From: an uncultured Lachnospiraceae bacterium
GTDB taxonomy: Bacteria; Bacillota; Clostridia; Lachnospirales; Lachnospiraceae
Length of the DNA stretch: 64,000 bases
Direction of reading: 5' to 3'
NCBI GenBank assembly: GCA_910586585.1
Contig: CAJUKA010000003.1
Span: forward strand, 84,611 to 148,610
Both the position numbers and the translations under genes were made by a program. Under the pieces are notes generated by a model. The model made no database searches, was not told the DNA's origin, and was given only the letters and a program-made list of their open reading frames with translations. Below are positions 17,051 to 25,751 of the stretch, in pieces. Position 1 is the first letter of the stretch; each line of letters opens with the position of its first letter.

Positions 17051-18991
17051 TCAATCCTCTTCCTCATCATGCTTTTTCTCGAAATAAGCAAGCCGTTCCA
17101 TAATATATGCTGCGCCAACCGCACCGCTGTTTCCAATACTATATAAATATTCCTCTCGAATCTTTTGCAGAGATTCTTTTGAAAATGCACTGCTGTTAAG
17201 CAATTCCTCAACTGCCTCTGCAATCTGATCAAGTTTGTCCAACTCAATGCTTTTGCCAACTCTGTCCCGAAGCTCAATATCAATCGGCGTGATTCCCAAC
17301 TCCTCATAATCCTCATTCATGACCTTCATTGGTGTATTGACAAAGAGCGCTGGCTTTAATGTGGCAAATGCATACTCAAATGCAATGCTCGACCAGTCTG
17401 TTATCACAAGATCTGCCTCATACACGGTACTATTTGATGAAAAATCAGTCTGCAGTTCCATATCATCCCGCTCGTCCATATGAAACTTCTCACGAATCCG
17501 GTTGATTCGCTCTTCCTCATGCCTGACAAACTGCGGATGCGGACGCACGATAATCTGATAGCCCTGATTGTCAAGTCCTGTTAAAATCTCATCAATGCAG
17601 GAATACAAAATATTGTCTTTCTGCCATGACGGAGCAATCAATATCATTTTTTTCTTGTGATTTGCAATATCCATTGTTTCATAAGCAGCAATCATATTGT
17701 CAATCACACTAGAACCCCAGTCGATAATGTTCTTTTGAGGGAGCTGATGCAATTCCTCCCGCTTTCTGATTTCCTTTGTACACAACGGCCCGGAGGAGAA
17801 AATCGTATCAAAATGATCCAATGCCTCTTTTCTAAAGGTCAGATTGGGACTGTTCACATCATGCGGCACGTAAATATATTCATTGTCTTTCCTGACAAGC
17901 GAACGTTTAATGTGGAAATTTTCAAGGTCTGGCGTCGTCATTACAACAATATCCGCTTCCATTTTCATCATTAATACAATCAGCTTATTTTCTCCGATAT
18001 AAAACGGCCGGAATCTGTCGCTTTCCATCTCAAAGACCTTATCTTGGGGATCGCTTGTAATATAATTAATCACAACATGAGACTTCTCAAGCAGTGTTTC
18101 TATGATATTTTGATAGTATTTATAAAAACCATTCTTCTCAGAATAAAACACAAGCTGCATATCATAATCTTTAAAAAACCGCTTGTAATCGGCATTTTGT
18201 TTCTTCTGGTATGGGTCTTTTGCAAACAGTTTCTTCTGCGCTTTCTGAAACTGGCTTGCCTCCCTAAGCTCTTTTCTACTCTTCTCAAGTGCATCATAAT
18301 CAATATATTTTTTGGGATTCATCACAATATTGAGGAAATATAACTGCAGCACAGAAAAAAGATTGCTGAATGTCCAGTAGATTCCCACGCCTGTCTTGAC
18401 AAAAAATCCTAGATACAAAGACAGCGCTATTGACAAAATCATCGTTCCATATTGATTGATTTTTCCCTGCTCTGACTGCAGCACATTGATTTTGTTTTGC
18501 ATAAAACACATAAACCACGCTGACAGCGCCGCCAACAGAGGAACCATATAAGAAACGCCGCCTGTCTGAGCAGGCACCACAGACAAATCAAACATCCCAA
18601 ACATCGTGTCAAGTGTACCATCTGCTCCTCTGAAAATATGAACCTCTGGGTAGTTAATCACGTCTATAACGCCCATAAGCAGTATAAGCTGCAGGGCAAG
18701 CGGAATCAAATCCGCAAGCGGTTTATAGTGCTCCCTTTTATACAGCTCATACTGCTCCTCTGAAATTTTATCGTTATTACCGAAATATTTTGCCTTGATA
18801 AAATTTATTTCCGGCTGCATCCTGACCATTTTAATCGAATTCTTCTGTACCATCAGTGATACTGGAAGCAGTACGATCTTCGTCAAGAACGTAAAAAATA
18901 CAATTGCCCAGAAATAATTGTGCAGGCAATGATAGCTAAAATACATCAGCCATCCGAGAATACTTCCCAAAAAACTAATTATGCCGCTCAT
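17051..18991 (-). CDS. YidC-like domain fused to TagF-like CDP-glycerol/polyol phosphotransferase
   Basis: 646 residues. Residues 1 to about 215 resemble a minimal YidC/Oxa1 insertase core: FFTFLTKIVLLPVSLMVQKNSIKMVRMQPEI, ADLIPLALQLILL, a loop, then three further helices ending at YFLNIVMNP. Residues about 260-640 are a GT-B-type teichoic acid polymer phosphotransferase domain (PHDVNSPN, ILIAPSWQKDN, IIVRPHPQFVRHEEERI, EADLVITDWSSIAFEYAFATLKPALFVNTP) as in TagF/TagB. Such domains move a glycerol- or polyol-phosphate from a CDP donor to a lipid-linked acceptor. Here, beside a CMP-AEP-type activation gene, the donor may be CMP-AEP. The fusion of these two domains is unusual; the YidC part could be an anchor or a dedicated insertion channel. 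It lies 5 bases after the small membrane protein gene. Confidence 0.88.
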   Translation of the reverse strand: MSGIISFLGSILGWLMYFSYHCLHNYFWAIVFFTFLTKIVLLPVSLMVQKNSIKMVRMQPEINFIKAKYFGNNDKISEEQYELYKREHYKPLADLIPLALQLILLMGVIDVINYPEVHIFRGADGTLDTMFGMFDLSVVPAQTGGVSYMVPLLAALSAWFMCFMQNKINVLQSEQGKINQYGTMILSIALSLYLGFFVKTGVGIYWTFSNLFSVLQLYFLNIVMNPKKYIDYDALEKSRKELREASQFQKAQKKLFAKDPYQKKQNADYKRFFKDYDMQLVFYSEKNGFYKYYQNIIETLLEKSHVVINYITSDPQDKVFEMESDRFRPFYIGENKLIVLMMKMEADIVVMTTPDLENFHIKRSLVRKDNEYIYVPHDVNSPNLTFRKEALDHFDTIFSSGPLCTKEIRKREELHQLPQKNIIDWGSSVIDNMIAAYETMDIANHKKKMILIAPSWQKDNILYSCIDEILTGLDNQGYQIIVRPHPQFVRHEEERINRIREKFHMDERDDMELQTDFSSNSTVYEADLVITDWSSIAFEYAFATLKPALFVNTPMKVMNEDYEELGITPIDIELRDRVGKSIELDKLDQIAEAVEELLNSSAFSKESLQKIREEYLYSIGNSGAVGAAYIMERLAYFEKKHDEEED

Positions 18992-18996
18992 TCCGA

Positions 18997-19266
18997 TTAT
19001 TCCTCTTTGCCGGCAATATCCTGTTCTGCCTGCTCTGCTTTCTTATCCCTTTTTGCCTTTTTGCGTTTCTGCTGTCTGAAAAACTTCATAATCTTATGCC
19101 TGTACACCGTCGCTGCAGCACCGAGTGCAATCAATACGCCTGCCACTGCCTGAATCACATAAGTCACCGCTGATGGATCGATATAGGCAAACGACGTATT
19201 GCCTAACAATACAAAAAAACAAGTAAAGAAATACAGAAATTTACAAATTTTCAAGCCCTTTTTCAT
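18997..19266 (-). CDS. Small secreted or membrane protein with YIDPSAVTYVIQ segment
   Basis: About 89 residues. An N-terminal hydrophobic signal (residues about 3-25, ending NTSFA) precedes YIDPSAVTYVIQAVAGVLIALGA, a second hydrophobic helix, and then a very basic and charged tail (RHKIMKFFRQQKRKKAKRDKK). I do not recognise a named family, but the segment is of a type met beside LtaS-like genes in Lachnospiraceae. It is tightly coupled to the YidC-TagF fusion (5-base gap), so the two may work together. The start is ambiguous: AAAGGAG lies 1 base from an ATG (19278) and 13 from the next (19266). Confidence 0.72.
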   Translation of the reverse strand: MKKGLKICKFLYFFTCFFVLLGNTSFAYIDPSAVTYVIQAVAGVLIALGAAATVYRHKIMKFFRQQKRKKAKRDKKAEQAEQDIAGKEE

Positions 19267-19327
19267 TTTTATAACCATGCTCCTTTCAAAGTCCGCGAAT
19301 TCGTGCTTGTCCAATAAAACCAAACAG

Positions 19328-19356
19328 ATTATATCACCTCTGGAAGAAATTGGCAA
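19328..19356 (-). promoter_or_regulatory. Internal sigma-A promoter for the phosphonate half of the locus
   Basis: On the minus strand TTGCCA and TATAAT are separated by exactly 17 bases, ending about 60 bases upstream of the small membrane protein gene. It lies in a 117-base gap between the second LtaS-like gene and that gene, so the YidC-TagF, AEP and CotH genes can be expressed separately from the heptose genes. Confidence 0.72.
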
Positions 19357-19383
19357 TCTTCAATAGGATTCTTTAATATTTAT

Positions 19384-21531
19384 TTAATGCGTAGATTCCA
19401 AATTTTTCTTTGACCGGTGCAATAAGCGCCAGTCCTCGATTCTTCCAGCCTCACCGTTGATTTCATATTTTTCAAATTCTCCTGGTGTGGAAACCTTCAT
19501 ATAACGAATTCTTTCCTCTTGTTCTCCAATCTCTTTGAGTGTTGGCTCTGTTACCAGTATTCCCAATTTCTTCTGAATTGTTGCAAGCATATCAGCATGA
19601 CTTACTGGCGCACTGCTTACCGCCATCTCATCATGTGTCTCACCTGGCTCTTTTACAAACAAAATAGGATAAGAAATACTTTTCATCGTTCCATTTTCAT
19701 CACTGAGCACTTCTGTGAAGCCGTGATCGGCTGTGATCATAATCAGTGCGTCTTCATATTTTCCAAGTTCCTTTAGCTGGCGTAAATACTCATACACAAT
19801 TTTTAACGCGCCTTTTCGCTGTGACATCCCGCTGCCCCAATGTTCGTCCCGTCTGGAATCATATTCAAGATATTGAAATTCTTCTGTCATGGTATAAGGC
19901 GGATGTCCGCCATGCATATGAATAAACCGAAAAGTTCCTTGCGAACCATTCTGGCTTATGTGCAGTCCTTCCTCTGTCAGTTGATGATAAAACGGCAAAT
20001 CATTTTCAATATTTACAATTTCATCACTTACAACAAGCAATTCAATATCGCTCGTATCATACATATAATACTGTTTTGCCGCGAAGGGTGCCATCTTGTA
20101 GCGGGAACACTGTGTCATCAAAGAAAACAAATCGCTCGTACTGCATGTTCTGGGTACACCTTCTTTATAATTAGATATCTTCTCCTGCATCGTCTCTGGA
20201 ACATATCGCTTATTTGTAAACACTCCAACATCATAGCCCGCATCATGGATCTGGGTCAAAAGATTCTCATTCTCATAGGCATACTCCACATAATCCACTG
20301 TACTTTCTTCCACAAAATCAGCGCCAGAAAGCAAAAATGGAATACTGTCATAGGTAGGAGAAAATTCACTTGTTGCATTTGTATAGTGTGTAAAATCATT
20401 GAATGGTGCAAGAAACTCTGGATTCTCCTCCAAAATTTCATTTAGATACTGCTCGTCAAATTTATCCAGAATAAATACAATCACATTATTCTGTGCTCCA
20501 ACTTCAAGCATACCTTCTGTTGTAAATACCATATCGCTTTTGGGGGCTGTATCCTTTGATGTAGCAATCATGACGCCAAGAGATACCGCCTGTATCAAAA
20601 TAACCCAGATACTTACAGCTTTTATCACTTTCCAAATCATCTGTGATTTTCGCAGATAAAAAACCACGATTGCGCCAATCAAAATAACCCAAAGTACCAA
20701 ATTCCCGATTATTTTGGGAGCATTCCATAAATTGCTTGCTGTTCCGTCCAAAATTTCAAGATTTCCATTCAAAAACAATCCCTGAATATATCCTGCCGTC
20801 AAAAACGAAAACAAACCGATTAAATATAATTCAAACTGCTTTTTTGTCAAATACACCAGCATACAAACAAGCAGCAAAGCGCCCACAAGCACACCTGCCA
20901 GCACAAGTTTCCCCATAAAATACCAATAAGACATCGGAAAATCCGACGCATTGTTCAAATACAGTTCATTTGGCGTAAAAATTACCACCGTGATAAACCA
21001 ATACAACAATACAGGAAGCGCCTTCTGAATTCCTTCTTTTACTCCGCTTTCATAAATGCATTCCACATCCTTTTTTCTCAAAAAGCCTATCGCAGCCGTC
21101 GTCAGCACAAAAGCACAAAGAAATGCGATACAATATACCTTGTTGTTTATCTTCCTGACAAAAAAGAATGCAAATGAAAGCAGAAAGAATAAAGCAGAAT
21201 CAAAGAAACGCACAATTTGCCCAAAAGATTCGCGAAACAAAAAATGCATCAAAAACGGCAAAGCAATACTTATCAGCAGCAACGGCACGCCATAATGTAA
21301 AAGTGTCGCCGCCTGTGCATTCCAAAAGCTCTCGATTAAATTCTCCTTATGGTAGCCCAGGTAGTATTTCATGGCTGACACAATAAAAAAATTCCATACA
21401 AAAATAAAGCTAAAAAACCAAAAAACATGTTTTCTTTCTTCTTTTTTATGCCGATTCAGCAAAACAAACACAAGCGAAGAACCCAAGCTGCATACTATCA
21501 GTAATAGCATAATTCCAAACTTTTGATACAT
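19384..21531 (-). CDS. LtaS/sulfatase-fold membrane phosphotransferase, paralogue 2
   Basis: About 715 residues, with a polytopic N-terminal half and an extracellular alkaline-phosphatase-fold domain. Motifs are NNVIVFILDKFDEQ, TYDSIPFLLSGADF (possible nucleophile region, with Ser in place of the Thr seen in the other two copies), RFIHMHGGHPPY and LIMITADHGF. ATG 21531 has GAGGGG 4 bases upstream; an ATG four codons earlier overlaps that site. The other two copies share TAIPYMLTGT/TSIPYMLTGT, while this one has DSIPFLLSGA, so it may differ in donor or acceptor. It lies between the acyltransferase and small membrane protein genes. Transfer of phosphoglycerol, phosphoethanolamine or AEP-type groups is inference. 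Confidence 0.82.
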   Translation of the reverse strand: MYQKFGIMLLLIVCSLGSSLVFVLLNRHKKEERKHVFWFFSFIFVWNFFIVSAMKYYLGYHKENLIESFWNAQAATLLHYGVPLLLISIALPFLMHFLFRESFGQIVRFFDSALFFLLSFAFFFVRKINNKVYCIAFLCAFVLTTAAIGFLRKKDVECIYESGVKEGIQKALPVLLYWFITVVIFTPNELYLNNASDFPMSYWYFMGKLVLAGVLVGALLLVCMLVYLTKKQFELYLIGLFSFLTAGYIQGLFLNGNLEILDGTASNLWNAPKIIGNLVLWVILIGAIVVFYLRKSQMIWKVIKAVSIWVILIQAVSLGVMIATSKDTAPKSDMVFTTEGMLEVGAQNNVIVFILDKFDEQYLNEILEENPEFLAPFNDFTHYTNATSEFSPTYDSIPFLLSGADFVEESTVDYVEYAYENENLLTQIHDAGYDVGVFTNKRYVPETMQEKISNYKEGVPRTCSTSDLFSLMTQCSRYKMAPFAAKQYYMYDTSDIELLVVSDEIVNIENDLPFYHQLTEEGLHISQNGSQGTFRFIHMHGGHPPYTMTEEFQYLEYDSRRDEHWGSGMSQRKGALKIVYEYLRQLKELGKYEDALIMITADHGFTEVLSDENGTMKSISYPILFVKEPGETHDEMAVSSAPVSHADMLATIQKKLGILVTEPTLKEIGEQEERIRYMKVSTPGEFEKYEINGEAGRIEDWRLLHRSKKNLESTH

Positions 21532-21612
21532 TATTCCCCTCATTTCTGTACGGTTTTAAACATATTGCATTTGCAAATGATATCGTGACACAAACATTAT
21601 CCTGCTCAAATA

Positions 21613-22548
21613 TTACCTTCCCATAAAAAGTCTGCTAACAATTCTATTTTTCTGAAACAGTTTGCTCAAACAAAAAGCAGCTAATGTTAATCCAAGCGAA
21701 AGCCCCAAAACATAAGATGATTTTATCAAGTACCGATAAGACTCCGAAATCCTACAATAATCTTTTATCCAAAACCAAAAAACAAGTCCTGTAAACAGAT
21801 AAATACTTATTGATACCTGCCCAAGCTTTTGTAACACTATCATGGTAAATCGTCTGCTGAAATGATAAAAAAATAAAATTACACACGCACTTCCTATTGT
21901 ACCTGTTATCAACTCTATCCAATGGAGTTTCAGCGTTATCAGATAGCATATTCCCAATGTCAGAATTATTATAGTTTCATCCTTTTCTTTTATTTTGTTA
22001 AAAATTTTATAACGGTTCAGCAACATACCCAGTAGAAAAAATGGAAGCATTCTTCTGGTTCCAGAATAATTCCCAATATCAGGCATTATAAAATTTATAA
22101 AAATCAGAATTCCATAACCCAAAAGATGATTGTGAAAAACGTATTTTGTGATAAACCCATATAAAGAACAATAGAAAACTGCCCACAAAAACCAGTTAGA
22201 ATATATTGTAGAATTAAGGTATCCCCACAAGCTTTTTTCATCATAACCAAGTACTATTATCTCGCATAGATATGTAACAAATCCCCATACTGCACAGGGA
22301 ATCATAACGCCTTTAAGTTTTGCTATAATTCCCTTCCATAAGCTATAGCGATTCAATGTATACCAAAACAAATATCCGCTAATAATCATAAACATTGGCA
22401 TATGAAAACCATATATCAGACAAAAAATCATATTTTCTTTATAATCATAGTCAATCGGCGTCGCAAATTGTATACAATGTCCTAGTACCATCAGATATAT
22501 CGTAAATCCACGGGCTATATCTACCCATTTTTCTCTTTCTGTACCCAT
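21613..22548 (-). CDS. Acyltransferase family 3 (OafA/WecH-like) membrane protein
   Basis: About 311 residues and ten hydrophobic spans. The N-terminal REKWVDIARGFTIYLMVLGHC gives the family's conserved Asp-Ile-Ala-Arg and catalytic His, and GFHMPMFMIISGYLFWY gives the second signature. These integral membrane enzymes O-acetylate, or otherwise O-acylate, surface polysaccharides. ATG 22548 has GGGGAGG 6 bases upstream, whereas the reading frame stays open back into the gmhA gene. It probably adds acetyl groups to the polymer made by this locus; the acceptor cannot be told. Confidence 0.88.
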   Translation of the reverse strand: MGTEREKWVDIARGFTIYLMVLGHCIQFATPIDYDYKENMIFCLIYGFHMPMFMIISGYLFWYTLNRYSLWKGIIAKLKGVMIPCAVWGFVTYLCEIIVLGYDEKSLWGYLNSTIYSNWFLWAVFYCSLYGFITKYVFHNHLLGYGILIFINFIMPDIGNYSGTRRMLPFFLLGMLLNRYKIFNKIKEKDETIIILTLGICYLITLKLHWIELITGTIGSACVILFFYHFSRRFTMIVLQKLGQVSISIYLFTGLVFWFWIKDYCRISESYRYLIKSSYVLGLSLGLTLAAFCLSKLFQKNRIVSRLFMGR

Positions 22549-22589
22549 AAACGGCCTCCCCAGCGCAAATCCCCCCAAAAGAAGCGCCA

Positions 22590-23171
22590 CTATCTCTTCT
22601 CCGCAAGTGCACGTTCGATTAATCCACAAAGCGTATGAATCAGCAAAATATGCATCTCCTGAATTCTAGGGGTATGCTTTGATGGCACATTTAAAAGATA
22701 ATCTGCACAGGCGCCTAGTTTGCCGCCTGTGTGTCCTGTCAATCCAACTGTCTTGATATACATTTTTTTAGCCATCTGGAACGATTGAATAATATTTTCA
22801 GAATTGCCGCTTGTTGAAATACCAAATAAAATATCGCCCTTTGACCCTAGCGCTTCCACCTGTTTTGCAAAAATATTTTGATATTGATAATCATTTGCAA
22901 GCGCTGTCATTACCGCAGCGTCCGCAGTAAGTGCAATTGCCGGAAGCCCGCGACGCTCCATCTGATATCTGCCGACAAGCTCACCCGCCATATGCTGTGC
23001 ATCGGATGCGCTTCCTCCATTCCCGCACACTAGAATTTTATTGCCATTTTGATATGCCGCAATACAAAGTGCAGCTATTTGTTCTATGGATTCTATCAGC
23101 GATGTATCCTCTAAAAGCTGTCTTTTTGCCTCCATACTTTCTCTGATATTGGTCTTGATATATTCCTGCAT
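22590..23171 (-). CDS. gmhA: D-sedoheptulose-7-phosphate isomerase
   Basis: A 193-residue single SIS-domain protein, the usual GmhA length. VCGNGGSASDAQHMAGELVGRY (around residues 48-69) contains the substrate-binding loop, the Asp-Ala-Gln-His motif and the Glu base. GISTSGNSENII and LTGHTGGKLG follow, and the C-terminal HILLIHTLCGLIE supplies the second catalytic His. The enzyme converts sedoheptulose 7-phosphate to D-glycero-D-manno-heptose 7-phosphate, the first step of nucleotide-heptose synthesis. It is immediately downstream of hldD (25 bases) and two genes from the hldE halves. Confidence 0.94.
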   Translation of the reverse strand: MQEYIKTNIRESMEAKRQLLEDTSLIESIEQIAALCIAAYQNGNKILVCGNGGSASDAQHMAGELVGRYQMERRGLPAIALTADAAVMTALANDYQYQNIFAKQVEALGSKGDILFGISTSGNSENIIQSFQMAKKMYIKTVGLTGHTGGKLGACADYLLNVPSKHTPRIQEMHILLIHTLCGLIERALAEKR

Positions 23172-23196
23172 TCATACCTCCGCTCAAAATCTGAGC

Positions 23197-24165
23197 CTAA
23201 TAAATTTCATATTCTTTTGCAAGATAATTGCATACATAATCGCGCGCGCCATCTTCAAGAGAATAAAACGGCTCCTGATAACCTGCTTTGCGCAGCTTGT
23301 CCATAGATGCCTGCGTAAAATACTGATACTTTGGTCTCAATGTTTCCGGCATTTCAATATATTTAATGTTGGGGGCTAATCCCATCGCCGCAAACGTCGC
23401 CGCCGCCAAATCATAGAAACTGCGCGCTGTACCTGTCCCAAGATTATATAGTCCACTTATTTGAGGATGATCCATCATAAACAGAATTACTTTGCAGATA
23501 TCCTTGATATACACGAAATCTCTTAGCTGCCCGCCGTCTGCATATCCTTCTTTATAGGATTTGAACAGTCCCATCTCTCCTGTCTGCGAAATCTTTTGAA
23601 ACGAATGAAAAATGACACTTGCCATTGAGCCCTTAAAATATTCATTTGGTCCATACACATTAAAAAACTTAAAACCAACATGCTGCTTTGGCGCAAAGCA
23701 CTGTTTTTCTGCCCATAAATCAAATAATTGTTTTGAATAGCCATATCCATTTAAAGGACGCAGTTTTTTGATATCCATCTCATCGTCAAAACCCTCTGAT
23801 CCATCCCCATACGTAGCAGCGCTGCTGGCATAGATAAAGCTAATCTGCTGTTCTGCACAAAACTTCCACAAAGCCTGCGTATACTCAAAATTATTTTGAT
23901 ACAAAAAATCAAAATCCTTTTCTGTGGTTGCTGAACATGCTCCCATATGAATAATATGTGAAACTTCTCCTGCAAAAGAGGGCAATTCTTTCAAAAACAG
24001 ATCTCTGTTAATATATCTTGTATATCTTTTATTTCGCAGATTCATCCATTTATCTGTCTGTGCTATATGATCGACAATAATAATATCCTCTATCCCTCTA
24101 TCATTGAGTTCACGCACAATACAGCTTCCTATAAATCCGGCACCGCCGGTAACAATAATACTCAT
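23197..24165 (-). CDS. hldD: ADP-L-glycero-D-manno-heptose 6-epimerase
   Basis: A 322-residue extended short-chain dehydrogenase. The cofactor loop is VTGGAGFIGS (residues 5-14). HMGACSATTEKD is the HldD-type active-site stretch, followed by YASSAATYGDG, NGYGYSKQLFD (Tyr/Lys pair) and FKFFNVYGPNEYFKGSMASV. These are specific to HldD rather than to UDP-glucose epimerases. It inverts C6 of ADP-D,D-heptose to give ADP-L,D-heptose, the donor for heptosyltransferases and a known ligand of mammalian ALPK1. AGGAGA lies 7 bases before the ATG. Its presence indicates the L,D form, unlike the GDP-D,D-heptose route of some Gram-positives. Confidence 0.94.
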   Translation of the reverse strand: MSIIVTGGAGFIGSCIVRELNDRGIEDIIIVDHIAQTDKWMNLRNKRYTRYINRDLFLKELPSFAGEVSHIIHMGACSATTEKDFDFLYQNNFEYTQALWKFCAEQQISFIYASSAATYGDGSEGFDDEMDIKKLRPLNGYGYSKQLFDLWAEKQCFAPKQHVGFKFFNVYGPNEYFKGSMASVIFHSFQKISQTGEMGLFKSYKEGYADGGQLRDFVYIKDICKVILFMMDHPQISGLYNLGTGTARSFYDLAAATFAAMGLAPNIKYIEMPETLRPKYQYFTQASMDKLRKAGYQEPFYSLEDGARDYVCNYLAKEYEIY

Positions 24166-24240
24166 ATCCCAATCTCCTATTTTCAGTTCCGCTTCCGCCC
24201 AAATACAACCTTTTCAGCAGAACTTTTGCTTTTTTAATTC

Positions 24241-24741
24241 CTACTCACAATTCTTAACAGAACGCTCCTGTAATTCTTCTATTTTTTTTATAATATTTGT
24301 CGTAGAGCAGCCATCTACAATGCTCACATACACTACACTGCCGCCATATGCTGCAACACTGTCCATCTCTGGTATCCATGTTCCCTGATAGTCTCCACCC
24401 TTTACCACGATATCAGGCTGTATTTGCTCAATGATACCACAGGGAGTCTGCTCTGAGAAAATGCATACATAATCAACACATGCAAGTCCAGCCAATACAA
24501 TAGCGCGCTCATCCTCTGGCACAATTGGACGTGCTGCCCCTTTGAGTTTGTGCACAGAACTATCAGAATTGAGCAATACAATCAGCACATCTCCCTTTTG
24601 CCTTGCTTCCTCTAAATAAGTGACATGACCTGCATGAAGAATATCAAAACAGCCACTTGTTGACACAATTCGTTTTCCCTTTGCTTTTTCTGCCTTCACA
24701 TGTTCTGTTAGCTCTTCCAAACAAATAATTTTATTTTTCAT
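24241..24741 (-). CDS. rfaE2: D-glycero-beta-D-manno-heptose 1-phosphate adenylyltransferase (separate HldE C-terminal part)
   Basis: A 166-residue cytidylyltransferase-like protein with VSTSGCFDILHAGHVTYLEEARQKGD (the HxGH motif near residues 35-38), VLLNSDSSVHKLKG, RPIVPEDERAIVLAGL and IVKGGDY, exactly as in the HldE C-terminal domain. It transfers AMP to heptose 1-phosphate. In E. coli this domain is fused to the kinase; here it is a separate gene whose start overlaps the kinase gene's last 11 bases, with GAGGG 6 bases upstream. The overlap implies coupled translation and equal amounts. Confidence 0.93.
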   Translation of the reverse strand: MKNKIICLEELTEHVKAEKAKGKRIVSTSGCFDILHAGHVTYLEEARQKGDVLIVLLNSDSSVHKLKGAARPIVPEDERAIVLAGLACVDYVCIFSEQTPCGIIEQIQPDIVVKGGDYQGTWIPEMDSVAAYGGSVVYVSIVDGCSTTNIIKKIEELQERSVKNCE

Positions 24742-25714
24742 TTAGTTCCCTCACAAGTTCTTCTTTTGAAACCGTAGCGGTTCCGCGCTTTCCAATAACC
24801 ACCCCTGCTGCAATATTAGCCAGTACTACCGATGCATCCAAAGAAAGACCACTCACCAATCCAAGTGTCACCGCACTGATTACCGTATCTCCTGCTCCTG
24901 TCACATCAAACACCTGTACAGCTTTCGCTGCATAATCCCTGCGTACTTTCCCAGATTCAAAAATAGAAATTCCATTGGCTCCTCTTGTGACAATGATACT
25001 TTTTGCCTTTGAAACTGCAAGATATCTTTTCCCAGCCTGATCGAAAGAATTTTCATCTGTAATCTTAATATCAACCGCATTCTCTAATTCGAGGTTATTG
25101 GGTTTTACAAAATCTGCATTCTCAAAAGCGGATATATTGCGGCTCTTGGAGTCAATTGTAACAATCACATGATTTTTGTTGCAAATACCAATCAGTTCCT
25201 GAACAAATTTCGGACTTTCAAAGATTCCTTTGCAGTAATCCGACAGTACAACAGCACTCCACTCATGAATATGTGATGTGACATACTGCAGCAATTTCTG
25301 CTTTGTCACGTCTGCTATTCCTTCACAATTCTCTTGATCTACCCGCAAAAGCTGCTGCCCTTTTGTAGCAAAACGCGTCTTCAATGTTGTTATTCTGCCA
25401 TCTTCTGAAACAATTCCATCAATGGCTATCCCTGTATTTTCCAAAAAGTCTCTCAGCCATAATCCGCTCTCATCCTTGGCCGCAACACCCGCAATTGCAA
25501 TATGACCGCCCATGGCATACATATTCAGCGCAACATTAGATGCACCGCCAGCGTTTCGCTCCCGCCCTTTATAATTTAATACAGGAACCGGCGCTTCTGG
25601 TGATATTCTGCTAACCTTTCCCAAAATATATTCGTCCACCATCAAATCCCCCAAAACAAGGATTCGCTTTTTGCAAAATTCATTTTTAACTGCCTGTTTG
25701 ATTTTCTCCTGCAT
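24731..25714 (-). CDS. rfaE1: D-glycero-beta-D-manno-heptose-7-phosphate kinase (separate HldE N-terminal part)
   Basis: A 327-residue PfkB/ribokinase-family protein. It shows VLGDLMVDEYILGKVSRISPEAPVPVLN near the N-terminus (a hallmark of HldE kinases), GGASNVALNMYAMGG, LRVDQE, DSKSRN, and the anion-hole/catalytic DVTGAGDTVISA around residue 265. It phosphorylates C1 of heptose 7-phosphate to the 1,7-bisphosphate, the substrate of GmhB. It overlaps the adenylyltransferase gene by 11 bases and lies 37 bases after the third LtaS-like gene. Confidence 0.94.
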   Translation of the reverse strand: MQEKIKQAVKNEFCKKRILVLGDLMVDEYILGKVSRISPEAPVPVLNYKGRERNAGGASNVALNMYAMGGHIAIAGVAAKDESGLWLRDFLENTGIAIDGIVSEDGRITTLKTRFATKGQQLLRVDQENCEGIADVTKQKLLQYVTSHIHEWSAVVLSDYCKGIFESPKFVQELIGICNKNHVIVTIDSKSRNISAFENADFVKPNNLELENAVDIKITDENSFDQAGKRYLAVSKAKSIIVTRGANGISIFESGKVRRDYAAKAVQVFDVTGAGDTVISAVTLGLVSGLSLDASVVLANIAAGVVIGKRGTATVSKEELVRELNEK

Positions 25715-25751
25715 AATTCCTCTTCATTTCGTTTTAATAATCGTATCCTGC

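Noticed and set aside
17051..18991. A housekeeping YidC gene
   Set aside because: More than half of the protein is a TagF-like transferase and the gene sits in a glycopolymer operon, not beside rpmH/rnpA/jag as the housekeeping yidC usually does.
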